Below, piece by piece: positions 8,850 through 17,523 of a DNA stretch of 64,000 nt (positions are counted from its first letter, which is position 1; every line of letters starts with the position of its first letter). Below the pieces are notes generated by a model that was not told where the DNA came from, did not search any database, and was given only the letters and a program-made list of their open reading frames with translations. The position numbers were made by a program, and so were the translations under genes. The DNA is from Clostridiaceae bacterium HFYG-1003 (GTDB lineage: Bacteria > Bacillota > Clostridia > Clostridiales > Clostridiaceae). The stretch is from positions 806,001-870,000 of the forward strand of contig CP102060.1 of the NCBI GenBank assembly GCA_024579835.1. The letters run 5' to 3'.

Positions 8850-11405
8850 ATGGGGAATGAACGTTACCAGAGAATAGGGGAACTGAAGCAGGACGAGTGG
8901 ATTCTGGGGGCTCCGCTGGAGATCGATAAGGGGGCGTTGCTGTATGACACGCTGAGCCGCCAGATGATTCTGCAGCTGCGGCTGCGCAATGTCTCCCGTC
9001 GAACCATCCGGGCCGCTCAAATCGCGATCGCGCGGCTTGACGCACAAGGCAACTCGATAGCAGATCAGGCGGATCAGGCGATGATGTATCAGGATTTGAA
9101 CTCGGAACCGGGTTCGCTGTTTGGAGATGGCAAGCCGATTCTTTTGGGAACAGCACCAACCAGGCAGGTCAAAGTACGAGTCCAGAAGGCGGTATTCGGG
9201 GATGGCTCGAGATGGGAATCGGAGGATTCGTCCGAGGTAAGTCCCGGAACGCCGCTGCTGGCTGAGCTTTGGCCCAAGGAAGCGCTGGAGCAGTTTGACC
9301 GGGAAATCACGGATAAACCTCACTTTCAGAATGCTGCCAGCCACAAGTACCTGCCGGTGATGGAGGCTGCTTACTGGGTTTGTGCCTGCGCCTTCCCCAA
9401 TCCCGGTTCATGGGACAGCTGCGGACGGTGCGGCCTGCAGCGCGACTGGCTGTTTCAGACAGCTGATCCGGCTCGGCTGACGGAAAAGCAGCAGGCCCAT
9501 CAGACAGAGCAGACCCGACTGACGGAGGAACGGAAACAGCGGGAAGCTGCCGAGCAGCAGAAGCGGCTTCAGGAAGAAGCGGAACTCAGGGAACGTGAAG
9601 CCAGGGAACAGGCGGAGCGGCTGGCTCTTCGGACTCGAAGGCTTCAGGCGGTGAAAAAATACGGGATTCTGAGTGCCTTGGCGATCACCATTGCGGTCGT
9701 CGGATTCCTGGCACTGACGCGCTGGATTCCGGTATACCGGTATAATGAAGCGGTCCGTCAACTCGATGCCGGAAACAACGGAGAGGCAGCCGTGCGGTTC
9801 CGGGTGCTGAATGATTTTCTTGACAGCAGGAATTTGGCACAGGAAGCCAGCTATCGTCACGCATTGCAGTTGCGCGGGGAAGGGGCCTATGAAGAGGCAG
9901 CCAAACTGTTCAAGGAGCTTGAAACCTATAAGGACAGTGCGGTGAATGTCCAGGAAACCAACTACCTGCAGGCAGCGGCCCTGCTGAATGAGCGGAAATA
10001 TCAGGCAGCCGCCGATCAGTTTGAACAGCTGGGCAATTACAAAGACAGTCCGGCAAAAACGGTGGAAGCCAGATATCTGCGAGCCGAGGAATTGTTTACG
10101 TCCGGCGATTATCTGAATGCCTATCCGTTGTACGACAAACTGGGCGGCCACAAGGATTCGTCGAATAAATCCCGGATTGCTCGCTATGAGGCCGGAGTGA
10201 TCCTGCTGGGGGAGAAAAAGTATCCGGAAGCGGTTGCTGTGCTGGGCTCCATTACGGGATACCCGAGATCCCAGCAAAAATTGGAAGAGGCACTGGTACC
10301 GTATGTCCAGGGGCTGTTGAAAGAGGGGAAACTTGCCGTTGCCAGGGAAAGTCTGAATAAACTAAAAACGATCTCGCCGGCTGTTCAAGCACTGCAAACG
10401 GAGACGGCCTACCGGCTGGGCGGGGAGCTGGAAACTGCCGGAAAAATCAAGGAAGCCCGGGACGAATACCTGCTGGCCGGGACATTCCAGGACAGCCCGG
10501 CAAAAGTCAACGAACTGACCTATGCCCTGGCTCAGTCATTGGAACAGAGCGGCGATTTGGAGGGTGCCCTGGCAGAGTATCGGTTCCGCTCCGCCTATAA
10601 GGACAGTGCTGCTAAGTATCAGAATCTGTCGTTTACGCTGGCAAAGCAATATGAAGCCACTGGAGATCTCGTGAAAGCCGCCGAGTACTACTGGAACGCC
10701 GGTACCGGCAATCCAGAGGCCAAGGAGAAAGCGAATACCTTATATTTGAAGATTGCCAGGGACTTCGATGAGAAAGAGGATTACGAGAAGGCGTCCCAAT
10801 ACTATTCCCTGGGAGGCGAAGCTGATCTGGCTCGCAAGATCAGAAAATACGGTGACGCGATCAAAGCCTTCCAGGCCGGGAACAAAGAGGACTGCTATGA
10901 TTTGTTATACGAAGTGGTGGGTTATGATAAAACTTACAGCTATAAGGATTTGCTTCCTTTCCGGGATGCGATTTCGTACTTTGTCTACTGTGCCGCGGAA
11001 ATGAAGTCCGAGGAATATAAACTGCCGCCAGAGCAGACCGATTATTTCACGTTCTATGATGAGTCCATGTATTACCTGCTGCAGCATGTAGAAGAGCATG
11101 CTGACTTTAAGGACATGGCAAAGTTTCTGGAGGATGACTTTTTCACCTGGAGTCGGATTGTGGGGCGGTGGAGTTCCGGATCCAATTATTTTAAACTGTA
11201 CTTTGAAAAAGACGGCGATCCGAGAATTACCTACAACCTGCCCTTTTATACCGGCAAATATTTCAAGATTCTGGGTGATGTGATGAAATTTGGCAGTGAC
11301 AGCGCCGGCTGGAAAAATGTCTATCGCATGACTCTGGTCGAAGAGAACACGCTCAAGGTCTATTCCTACAAAGCGGATAAAACCTATACCTTGTACCGGG
11401 ATTAG
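8850..11405 (+). CDS. zinc-ribbon, single-TM, TPR-like repeat protein
   Basis: 851-residue protein with a composite architecture. A beta-rich N-terminal domain (about 1-165) has a D-L-N-x-x-P motif. It is followed by a zinc ribbon W-V-C-A-C-x(10)-C-x2-C-G (about 182-200), an E/Q/R-rich coiled coil (about 215-280), one TM segment (about 285-305), then repeated 35-45-residue TPR-like helical units, many containing Y-K-D-S. The C-terminal beta domain begins G-R-W-S. The ATG at 8850 is chosen because AGGAGG lies 8 bp upstream; a GTG at 8787 would overlap the previous stop. Zinc ribbon, TM and W-S domain recur in the - strand proteins at 62.2-64 kb. Function unknown; a membrane-spanning sensor or scaffold is inferred. 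Confidence 0.8.
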   Translation: MGNERYQRIGELKQDEWILGAPLEIDKGALLYDTLSRQMILQLRLRNVSRRTIRAAQIAIARLDAQGNSIADQADQAMMYQDLNSEPGSLFGDGKPILLGTAPTRQVKVRVQKAVFGDGSRWESEDSSEVSPGTPLLAELWPKEALEQFDREITDKPHFQNAASHKYLPVMEAAYWVCACAFPNPGSWDSCGRCGLQRDWLFQTADPARLTEKQQAHQTEQTRLTEERKQREAAEQQKRLQEEAELREREAREQAERLALRTRRLQAVKKYGILSALAITIAVVGFLALTRWIPVYRYNEAVRQLDAGNNGEAAVRFRVLNDFLDSRNLAQEASYRHALQLRGEGAYEEAAKLFKELETYKDSAVNVQETNYLQAAALLNERKYQAAADQFEQLGNYKDSPAKTVEARYLRAEELFTSGDYLNAYPLYDKLGGHKDSSNKSRIARYEAGVILLGEKKYPEAVAVLGSITGYPRSQQKLEEALVPYVQGLLKEGKLAVARESLNKLKTISPAVQALQTETAYRLGGELETAGKIKEARDEYLLAGTFQDSPAKVNELTYALAQSLEQSGDLEGALAEYRFRSAYKDSAAKYQNLSFTLAKQYEATGDLVKAAEYYWNAGTGNPEAKEKANTLYLKIARDFDEKEDYEKASQYYSLGGEADLARKIRKYGDAIKAFQAGNKEDCYDLLYEVVGYDKTYSYKDLLPFRDAISYFVYCAAEMKSEEYKLPPEQTDYFTFYDESMYYLLQHVEEHADFKDMAKFLEDDFFTWSRIVGRWSSGSNYFKLYFEKDGDPRITYNLPFYTGKYFKILGDVMKFGSDSAGWKNVYRMTLVEENTLKVYSYKADKTYTLYRD

Positions 11406-11499
11406 CGCTTCCGTCGCCCCTTCTTTTGTCCGTCTGAGTAAATATCGTCCCAGCCAGTAATCTGCAGCAGATCCAGTCATAGTCAGTAATTCCGGACAC

Positions 11500-11535
11500 G
11501 ATCCGGCTCATTCAATGAACTGAGCCGGATCTTTT
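11500..11535 (+). terminator. terminator after the zinc-ribbon/TPR-like gene
   Basis: Perfect 11-bp stem GATCCGGCTCA (11500-11510) / TGAGCCGGATC (11521-11531), 10-nt loop, then TTTT. Confidence 0.85.
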
Positions 11536-11859
11536 AACCATTCGGGTCCTCTTGTCAGGGACAGAAAGCTGGCCCTTGATAACAGCCTGATGAAGCCATA
11601 ATATAAACCATTGCCTGGGTTGATCCTCCCAGGGATGCTGCGAAGCATCAGACAAAGCGGCAGCGGGAGCTTCCATTGGACGGTAAGATAAAGGGTTTCA
11701 GCATGAACGGAGCTGATCAGGCGTTGGACCATTCCTGAAAGGCAGAAATGAGTATTCCTTATTCAAAGGAATTTGAACTGCAGTGCGAAATTATCCTATC
11801 CGATGAGAAGACCGGAACGAGGAAGGAATTGAGGAAATGGGAGGTTGAAGAAAAACTTA
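11536..11859. other. intergenic stretch, no gene seen
   Basis: No supported reading frame. A small hairpin TTCCTT / AAGGAA lies near 11755-11771. GGGAGG at 11839-11844 is 15 bp before the chosen ATG of the nuclease gene and directly abuts an alternative TTG. Confidence 0.5.
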
Positions 11860-12840
11860 ATGAAGAACAATCTGTTCACGTACGCAACCAGTGAACTGTC
11901 CCAGGATGCGTTCATCTGCTGGCTGATGAGTTTCGCTCACGAGGAGTATCTGAGCGTAGATCCTCATCTGACAGACTGTGCCAGGGAACTGCTTGCAATA
12001 ATGATCGGCAGCGAGGAAGCGTTTGTCATTACTAAAATCTCAAGACAGTATAAGAATATTGATGTCCTGCTTGATGTGAGTCACAAGTACCGGATCATTG
12101 TGGAAGATAAAACTTTTACCAGTCAGCATGGGGGACAGATCAAAAAATATAAAGAGGAGCTGGAAGCGGAAAGTGACAATTATAAAATAATATGTGTTTA
12201 TTACAAAATTATGGAACAGGCGTTTCCTGAGAAGGATGTCGTCAACATTACCCGGCAGGATCTGCTGGAACTATTCGGAAAATATAAAGAGAAAACGAAA
12301 AACCACATTTTTCAGGATTACTATGAGTATCTCCGTGCCATCGACTGCCAGGTGAAGCGATATGCGACGGATCCCATTGAAAAGTGGACGGATGGCAACG
12401 ATCATGCATACAAAGGATTCTTTTCGCACCTGATTCAAGACGGAGTAATTGATATCCGGCGGACGTATGATTGGAGTTATGTTGCAAATCCATCCGGCGG
12501 ATTCCGGGCTTTATGGTGGTACTTTTTAAGCAATGACGAATTGAATGGATGCAACTTACTGAAGGAATATGTCGAAGATCTATACCTGCAGATTGAAGAC
12601 CAGGTGATTGCCGTCAAACTGAGCGGCAAGAGGGAACGCTCCACACAGGTTCGATGGAGCTTATTTGACTACATCAAGGGTAAGGTGCCAGGCTTTCAGA
12701 AAAAGACATTTCGTCCGGGAAATTCGATGACCGTCGGATATGTTGAATATAACGAAACAGACTATCGTGAAAAGATCGCGATGATGCAGGGGATGATGGA
12801 ATCGATTGTGAGGAGGGAATATTGGTTCAATCCGGAATAA
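11860..12840 (+). CDS. PD-(D/E)XK nuclease superfamily protein
   Basis: 326-residue protein resembling the PDDEXK_4 group, whose members start N-L-F-x-Y-A-T-x-E-L-S-Q-D-A-F-x-C-W-L. The catalytic pattern is visible as D68 (N-I-D-V-L-L) and E82-D-K84 (I-I-V-E-D-K), followed by G-G-Q-I-x-x-Y. The ATG at 11860 matches the family N terminus; a TTG at 11845 abuts GGAGG and would add five residues. Family members are putative nucleases linked to phage defence or repair, without firm function. It stands alone, with no methylase or helicase nearby, and its codons look more A+T-rich than the neighbours, which suggests transfer. Confidence 0.75.
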   Translation: MKNNLFTYATSELSQDAFICWLMSFAHEEYLSVDPHLTDCARELLAIMIGSEEAFVITKISRQYKNIDVLLDVSHKYRIIVEDKTFTSQHGGQIKKYKEELEAESDNYKIICVYYKIMEQAFPEKDVVNITRQDLLELFGKYKEKTKNHIFQDYYEYLRAIDCQVKRYATDPIEKWTDGNDHAYKGFFSHLIQDGVIDIRRTYDWSYVANPSGGFRALWWYFLSNDELNGCNLLKEYVEDLYLQIEDQVIAVKLSGKRERSTQVRWSLFDYIKGKVPGFQKKTFRPGNSMTVGYVEYNETDYREKIAMMQGMMESIVRREYWFNPE

Positions 12841-12868
12841 TCGCCGCAGTTTTTTCACCGAGAGCAGT

Positions 12869-12901
12869 CCTGTTAAGTAAAAATACTTGACAGGTCTTTT
12901 T
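12869..12901 (+). terminator. terminator after the nuclease gene, overlapping the ylxM promoter
   Basis: Stem CCTGTTAAGTA (12869-12879) / TACTTGACAGG (12884-12894), AAAA loop, then TCTTTTT. The 3' arm contains TTGACA, which also serves as the -35 box of the next promoter. Confidence 0.85.
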
Positions 12902-12915
12902 GTGACTGGTATCAT
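12887..12915 (+). promoter_or_regulatory. promoter of the ylxM-ffh-rpsP unit
   Basis: TTGACA (12887-12892), 17-bp spacer, extended -10 TGGTATCAT (12907-12915). The consensus -35 lies inside the 3' arm of the preceding terminator, so terminator and promoter are physically interlocked. Confidence 0.8.
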
Positions 12916-12938
12916 AATCCAGTGGGTAGGTGAGGCAG

Positions 12939-13256
12939 ATGGAAAACCGAGTGGAAATCTCGCTCTTGATGGATTACTACGGTTCACTGCTGACGGATAA
13001 GCAGCAGAAGATCATGGATCTGTATTTCGATGAAGATTTCTCCTTATCTGAGATTGCCGAGCTCAACGAAACTTCAAGGCAGGCGATCCATGATCTGATC
13101 AAGCGGACGCATGGACAGCTCCTGAAGTACGAGGAAAAACTCGGCATGAAACGGCTGAGTGAACAAACCGAAGAAAAGAAGAAACGAATCATTCAGGAAC
13201 TGGAAGCCGGGGGCTGGTCCGATGAGGCGGTAATCCGTCTGATCGAGAGTCTCTAA
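12939..13256 (+). CDS. ylxM: YlxM family sigma-factor-like DNA-binding protein
   Basis: 105-residue helix-turn-helix protein. [20 protein letters not shown] begins the sigma70 region 4-like fold, followed by E-I-A-E-x-x-x-x-S-R-Q-A-I-H-D. YlxM is encoded directly before ffh in Firmicutes and in streptococci modulates SRP activity. ATG 12939 has AGGTGAGG upstream; a GTG at 12930 is in frame but lies inside that ribosome binding site. ffh follows after 21 bp. Confidence 0.93.
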   Translation: MENRVEISLLMDYYGSLLTDKQQKIMDLYFDEDFSLSEIAELNETSRQAIHDLIKRTHGQLLKYEEKLGMKRLSEQTEEKKKRIIQELEAGGWSDEAVIRLIESL

Positions 13257-13277
13257 CATCCAGGAACAGGAGGGTGC

Positions 13278-14630
13278 ATGGCTTTTGAAAGTCTTGGAGA
13301 TCGCCTCCAGGAAAGTTTAAAGAAGCTTCGGGGCAAAGGCTCCATTAACGAAGCGGACATCCGGGAAGCCATGAGAGAGGTCAAGCTGGCCTTATTGGAA
13401 GCGGACGTCAATTTCAAAGTCGTAAAAAACTTTGTCCGTGTCGTCAGCGCCAAGGCAATTGGCGAGGATGTCATGAGATCACTGACCCCGGGACAGATGG
13501 TGGTCAAGATTGTTCATGACGAACTGACCCACCTCATGGGAGATGAAGAATCCCCGCTTAAGCTGAGGGATTCAGGCATGACCGTCTACATGCTCTGCGG
13601 CCTGCAGGGCGCCGGTAAGACGACCATGGCCGGCAAGCTGGCGCTTCATATGCGCAAAACCAAGAATCGCAAACCGATGCTGATTGCCTGTGACGTATAC
13701 CGTCCGGCCGCCATCAAGCAGCTGGAAATCGTCGGCAAGCAGATTGATGTTCCTGTGTTCTCCATGGGCGATCAGGTCTCTCCGGTCGAAATTGCCCGTC
13801 AGGGAATCCTGGCAGCCAAAGAAGCCGGTTCGAATCTGGTCATTATTGATACCGCCGGGCGTCTGCACATTGACGAAGCCCTGATGGAGGAGCTCAAGCT
13901 GATCAAGGCTGAGGTGAATCCGCAGGAAACGCTGCTGGTGGTGGATGCGATGACGGGTCAGGATGCGGTCAACGTGGCGGAAACATTCGATCAGACGCTG
14001 GACATTTCCGGTGTCGTTCTGACCAAGCTGGACGGCGACACCCGAGGCGGAGCCGCATTGTCGATCCGGGAGATTACCGGAAAGCCGATCAAGCTGGCCG
14101 GTGTCGGTGAAAAAATGAATGATCTGGAGACGTTCCATCCGGACCGGATGGCTTCGCGGATTCTGGGCATGGGCGATGTCATGTCGCTGATCGAAAAGGC
14201 TCAGACCGAGCTGGACGAAGAAGAAGCTCAGAAACTCGGCGAAAAGATGCTCACCAAGGATTTCAACTTTGAGGATTATCTGTCGCTGATGCGTCAGATG
14301 AAGCGGCTGGGACCCCTGACCAAGATCATGGATATGATCCCGGGGATGAACAAGGCGCAGCTCAAGGGCGTCGATATGGAAGAAGGGGAACGAAGCATGA
14401 AGATGAATGAGGCGATCATTTTCTCCATGACCCCCAAAGAGCGGCGGAATCCGAAACTCATCGATTCCTCCCGCAAAAAGCGGATCGCAAAAGGAGCCGG
14501 CGTCACCATTGCGGACGTCAACCGGCTGATTAAAGGAATGGAAGAATCAAAGAAACTGATGAAACGCCTGGGCGGGAAGTTGCCTTCCGGCAAGGGCGGC
14601 GGATTATTCGGCGGAAACCTGCCATTCTAG
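13278..14630 (+). CDS. ffh: signal recognition particle protein Ffh
   Basis: 450-residue SRP54 GTPase that binds signal sequences together with 4.5S/6S RNA. The N domain is followed by the G domain: G1 G-L-Q-G-A-G-K-T-T at about 109-117, D-T-A-G-R at about 190, T-K-L-D-G-D-T-R-G-G at about 248. The methionine-rich M domain starts near 300 (R-I-L-G-M-G-D) and includes the SRP RNA-binding stretch. A Gly/Lys-rich tail closes the protein. ATG with AGGAGGGTGC upstream. Its receptor FtsY is encoded upstream. Confidence 0.97.
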   Translation: MAFESLGDRLQESLKKLRGKGSINEADIREAMREVKLALLEADVNFKVVKNFVRVVSAKAIGEDVMRSLTPGQMVVKIVHDELTHLMGDEESPLKLRDSGMTVYMLCGLQGAGKTTMAGKLALHMRKTKNRKPMLIACDVYRPAAIKQLEIVGKQIDVPVFSMGDQVSPVEIARQGILAAKEAGSNLVIIDTAGRLHIDEALMEELKLIKAEVNPQETLLVVDAMTGQDAVNVAETFDQTLDISGVVLTKLDGDTRGGAALSIREITGKPIKLAGVGEKMNDLETFHPDRMASRILGMGDVMSLIEKAQTELDEEEAQKLGEKMLTKDFNFEDYLSLMRQMKRLGPLTKIMDMIPGMNKAQLKGVDMEEGERSMKMNEAIIFSMTPKERRNPKLIDSSRKKRIAKGAGVTIADVNRLIKGMEESKKLMKRLGGKLPSGKGGGLFGGNLPF

Positions 14631-14663
14631 GCAGGATTCGATATAAATTGGAGGTATAAAACA

Positions 14664-15062
14664 ATGGCAGTAAAAATCAGATTAAGAAGAATGGGTTCAA
14701 AGAAGGCACCTTTTTATAGACTGATCGTGGCAGATTCCAGAGCCCCCAGAGATGGACGGTTCATCGAAGAAATCGGCTACTACAATCCGGTCTCTGAGCC
14801 CAAAGTTGTCAAGATTGACGGAGAAAAGGCCAAGGCCTGGATCGCCAAGGGTGCACAGCCGACCGAAGGCGTCGTAAGACTGCTTGAGGCACAGGGCATC
14901 ATTGAAAAGACCGAAAAGAACTGGGAAAAGAAGGCAAAGGCTGATGCAGCCAAGAACGCCATGATCGAAGAGAGAAAGGCAAAGGCTGCTGCAAGACGCG
15001 CTGCTGAAGCACCGGCTGAAGAAGCGGTCGCTGAAGAAGCTGCTGAAGAAACTCAGGCGTAA
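14664..15062 (+). CDS. rpsP: 30S ribosomal protein S16
   Basis: 132-residue protein beginning [19 protein letters not shown], the S16 signature. The first about 85 residues are the S16 fold, with Y-N-P near residue 38. The rest is an Ala/Glu/Lys-rich tail that makes it longer than the usual 80-90 residues. ATG with GGAGGT 8 bp upstream. It lies between ffh and khpA, the standard order. Confidence 0.96.
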   Translation: MAVKIRLRRMGSKKAPFYRLIVADSRAPRDGRFIEEIGYYNPVSEPKVVKIDGEKAKAWIAKGAQPTEGVVRLLEAQGIIEKTEKNWEKKAKADAAKNAMIEERKAKAAARRAAEAPAEEAVAEEAAEETQA

Positions 15063-15064
15063 TT

Positions 15065-15292
15065 ATGAAAGAGCTCATAGAATTTCTGGCTAAATCCCTG
15101 GTCAATCATCCGGAAGCCGTGATGGTTACAGAGCGTACAGAAGGAGATACCACCATCTTCGAACTGAAGGTGGCTCCCGATGATATGGGCAAAGTAATCG
15201 GCAAGCAGGGTAAGATTGCCAAAGCAATCCGGACGCTGGTACGGGCAGCCTCCACCAAGGACTCCAGACGGGTCAACGTGGAGATCGTTTAA
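15065..15292 (+). CDS. khpA: KH-domain RNA-binding protein KhpA
   Basis: 75-residue single KH domain protein (YlqC family) with the G-x-x-G loop as V-I-G-K-Q-G-K-I-A. KhpA forms an RNA-binding complex with KhpB/EloR and affects cell division and mRNA regulation in streptococci. It starts 2 bp after rpsP, indicating co-translation, and is followed by a terminator. Confidence 0.93.
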   Translation: MKELIEFLAKSLVNHPEAVMVTERTEGDTTIFELKVAPDDMGKVIGKQGKIAKAIRTLVRAASTKDSRRVNVEIV

Positions 15293-15310
15293 TCAGAACA
15301 AGGCAAAGCA

Positions 15311-15335
15311 AGCCGGTACGTTGTACCGGTTTTTC
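15311..15335 (+). terminator. terminator after khpA
   Basis: Stem CCGGTAC (15313-15319) / GTACCGG (15323-15329) with a GTT loop, then a T-run. The hairpin is short, so partial read-through into rimM-trmD is plausible. Confidence 0.75.
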
Positions 15336-15401
15336 TTTATTCGGGTCAATGACTGATGTTTTTGATCCGGTTTCGAACCTCGAGGGAAAGGAGAAAGCAC
15401 A

Positions 15402-15911
15402 TTGAAACAAGTACAGGAAGGACATATTGCCATCGGCCAGGTGGGTAAGCCGCATGGCTTTAAAGGCGAAGTCAAGGTCATCCCGCTGACGGATGATATC
15501 CGCCGGTTCCGGCGACTGACCTATGTCGTCATTAACGGAGTGGAGTATAAAGTCGAATTCGTCAAGCTCCAGGCTGACCGGGCCATTTTGAAGCTGGAGG
15601 GCATCGATACGCCCGAGCCTCTGGAACAGCTCAAGGATGAGTATGTTCAGGTTCGACAGGAAGACGCGGTCAAGAAGAAAAAAGACGAGTACTTTATCGA
15701 TGAGCTGCGCGGCATGGCCGTCAAGGACACCGAAGGCAATGATCTGGGCCGCATTTATGACGTCATTCAGACCGGTGCCAATGATGTCTACTGGATCAAG
15801 GAACCGAAGCAGCTGCTCATTCCGGCCATGAAGACCATTGTCACCAGCGTGGATCCGGAAGCCGGTGAGATGGTGATTCGTCCGGCCAGGGAATGGAACT
15901 ATGAGGATTGA
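15402..15911 (+). CDS. rimM: 16S rRNA processing protein RimM
   Basis: 169-residue ribosome maturation factor that binds S19 and assists 30S head assembly. The N-terminal barrel begins [16 protein letters not shown]; the C-terminal PRC barrel includes I-P-A-M-K-T-I-V. Start is a TTG with AAAGGAG 8-9 bp upstream. The end overlaps trmD by 11 bp, the usual coupling. Confidence 0.93.
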   Translation: MKQVQEGHIAIGQVGKPHGFKGEVKVIPLTDDIRRFRRLTYVVINGVEYKVEFVKLQADRAILKLEGIDTPEPLEQLKDEYVQVRQEDAVKKKKDEYFIDELRGMAVKDTEGNDLGRIYDVIQTGANDVYWIKEPKQLLIPAMKTIVTSVDPEAGEMVIRPAREWNYED

Positions 15912-16752
15912 TGTCCTGACCCTGTTCCCGGAAATGTTTCAGGTGCTGGAGCACAGCATTCTGGGCCGGGCCGGAGCAGCCGGCCTTTACTCCCTGCACC
16001 CGCACAACATCCGGGACTACAGCACCGACCGGCATCGCCGAGTGGATGACTCTCCCTACGGCGGTGGCTTTGGCATGGTGCTGGCCTGCCAGCCGATCAT
16101 GGATGGCATCAAGGCAGTGAAGGAAGAAAATCCAGGGCCGGTGATCTTTCTGGGACCCCGCGGCAAGCCGTTTACTCAGGAAAAAGCCAGGCAATTGGCC
16201 CAGCTGGAGGGTTTTACGCTCCTGTGCGGTCACTACGAAGGAATTGATGAGCGCATCTACTCGGTCATCGATGAAGAAATTTCGCTGGGGGATTTCATCC
16301 TGACTGGTGGTGAAATGGCAGCCCTGCCCCTCATTGACGCAGTGGTCCGGCTCATTCCCGGAGTTCTGGGATCCCATGAGTCCACGCTGGAAGAGTCCTT
16401 TACCGAGGACACGCTGGAATATCCGCAATATACCAAGCCCGCGGAATATCAGGGCATGAAAGTACCGGAGGTGCTGCTGTCCGGTCATCATGAAAAAATC
16501 CGGCAATGGCGGCGCTACATGTCTCTGGAGCTCACCCGGGAGCAGCGCCCCGATCTCTATGCCCGGCTGACCCTGACCAGGGATGATCAGAAAATTTTCA
16601 AAGCCATCCTGCGGGAAAAACAGGCAGCCGCGCAAGAGCATGATGCCGCTTCGTCCGTCCGTCCGGGCCTGAATCAGGGAAAGAAACCATCAAGTGATTC
16701 TTCTCCGAGTGATTCTTCTCCGAGTGATTCTTCTCCGAGTGAGTCCCAATAA
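15901..16752 (+). CDS. trmD: tRNA (guanine-37-N1)-methyltransferase TrmD, with repeat tail
   Basis: 283-residue SPOUT methyltransferase that makes m1G37 in tRNA and prevents frameshifting. It begins [13 protein letters not shown]; the trefoil-knot SAM site is seen as [12 protein letters not shown] and D-F-I-L-T-G-G-E. The catalytic core ends near residue 240. The last about 45 residues are an unrelated Ser/Pro/Lys-rich extension finishing with three S-D-S-S-P units coded by a perfect 15-bp tandem repeat. In most Firmicutes rplS follows; here a 9-kb cassette intervenes. Confidence 0.95.
   Translation: MRIDVLTLFPEMFQVLEHSILGRAGAAGLYSLHPHNIRDYSTDRHRRVDDSPYGGGFGMVLACQPIMDGIKAVKEENPGPVIFLGPRGKPFTQEKARQLAQLEGFTLLCGHYEGIDERIYSVIDEEISLGDFILTGGEMAALPLIDAVVRLIPGVLGSHESTLEESFTEDTLEYPQYTKPAEYQGMKVPEVLLSGHHEKIRQWRRYMSLELTREQRPDLYARLTLTRDDQKIFKAILREKQAAAQEHDAASSVRPGLNQGKKPSSDSSPSDSSPSDSSPSESQ
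16693..16740. repeat. 15-bp tandem repeat in the trmD tail
   Basis: Three identical copies of AGTGATTCTTCTCCG (16693-16707, 16708-16722, 16723-16737) and the start of a fourth, in frame, encoding S-D-S-S-P units. Copy number could change by slippage without a frameshift. Confidence 0.9.
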
Positions 16753-16800
16753 AAGATGATCCGGCCAAAGCGGCTGAACTGAATAGGTTTCATCGATGGA

Positions 16801-16838
16801 CAGATTCCCGGCATAGGCAGAACCGGGGATCTGTTTTT
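16801..16838 (+). terminator. terminator after trmD
   Basis: Stem CAGATTCCCGG (16801-16811) / CCGGGGATCTG (16823-16833) with one wobble pair, 11-nt loop, then a T-run. Confidence 0.85.
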
Positions 16839-16891
16839 CTATATATGGCTCCTCTTTAAATGAGTAGTTCCGTGGATCGTTCACTGTTTTT

Positions 16892-16956
16892 CTTCCGGAG
16901 CATATACTTTCCGGAGCATATACTTTCCGGAGTTTTATACTTTCCGGAGTTTTTTC
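16892..16956. repeat. 16-17 bp tandem repeat, four copies
   Basis: Units of the form TTTCCGGAGCATATAC at 16892-16907, 16908-16923, 16924-16940 and 16941-16956; the last two carry TTTT in place of CATA. Non-coding, just downstream of the trmD terminator. Confidence 0.85.
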
Positions 16957-16965
16957 TTTAAAGAG

Positions 16966-17101
16966 CAGAGTGTATGGAAAAGGTACAGTGTGGAAGAGGT
17001 CAGAGTGTGGAAGAGGTCAGAGTGTGGAAGAGGGCAGAGTGTGGAAAAGGGCAGATTTTAGAAGAAGACAGAGTATGGAAGAAGGCAGCGGATGGAGAGA
17101 G
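16966..17101. repeat. 17-bp tandem repeat, about seven degenerate copies
   Basis: Units of CAGAGTGTGGAAGAGGT type. The central copies at 17001-17017, 17018-17034 and 17035-17051 are nearly identical; outer ones decay (17052-17068, 17069-17085). Period 17 bp. An open frame across it only reflects the purine-rich repeat. Confidence 0.85.
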
Positions 17102-17400
17102 AGCAGAGGATGTATTAGAAATCTGATGAGGGAAGAAAATGTTGAGTTTATACAGAAGAAAATTGGGGATGGGACTGGCAGCTGAATGTTGAAACGAGAG
17201 GCTGAGCCGGAGAAAATTGCAGGAAATAATTCATAAGGGGATTTGCTTACAATTTGAATGCAGGCTGGTTTTTGAGGCTGGGGCTGCCGAAATTGCAGAG
17301 GGGTTTGGAGAGAGCGGGGATAATTTGCGATGCGGAGTTTTGGTTTTGTTACCGTTTTGTCATTGACCTGTGCGTCTTTTAAGAAGTGACAACTTAATCA

Positions 17401-17429
17401 TTGATTAATAGGTTGCTTTAATGTAAAAT
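17401..17429 (+). promoter_or_regulatory. promoter of the aminomutase gene
   Basis: TTGATT (17401-17406), 17-bp spacer, TAAAAT (17424-17429). The roughly 90-nt leader that follows contains small inverted repeats (GGTTG/CAACC near 17441; CTGGC/GCCAG near 17471) but matches no riboswitch I recognise. The stretch 17102-17400 holds nothing I can identify. Confidence 0.6.
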
Positions 17430-17523
17430 CAGATTGTAAAGGTTGGTCAACCGGTCGAGACGAAGTTGCTGGCAATGGCCAGGGACTGATTCCGGCAAAT
17501 AATCTGCAAGGGGGCACCTCATT

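Noticed and set aside
16970-17185. 71-codon open frame in the gap after trmD
   Set aside because: It spans the 17-bp purine-rich tandem repeat, has no ribosome binding site and encodes low-complexity sequence that follows the repeat period.
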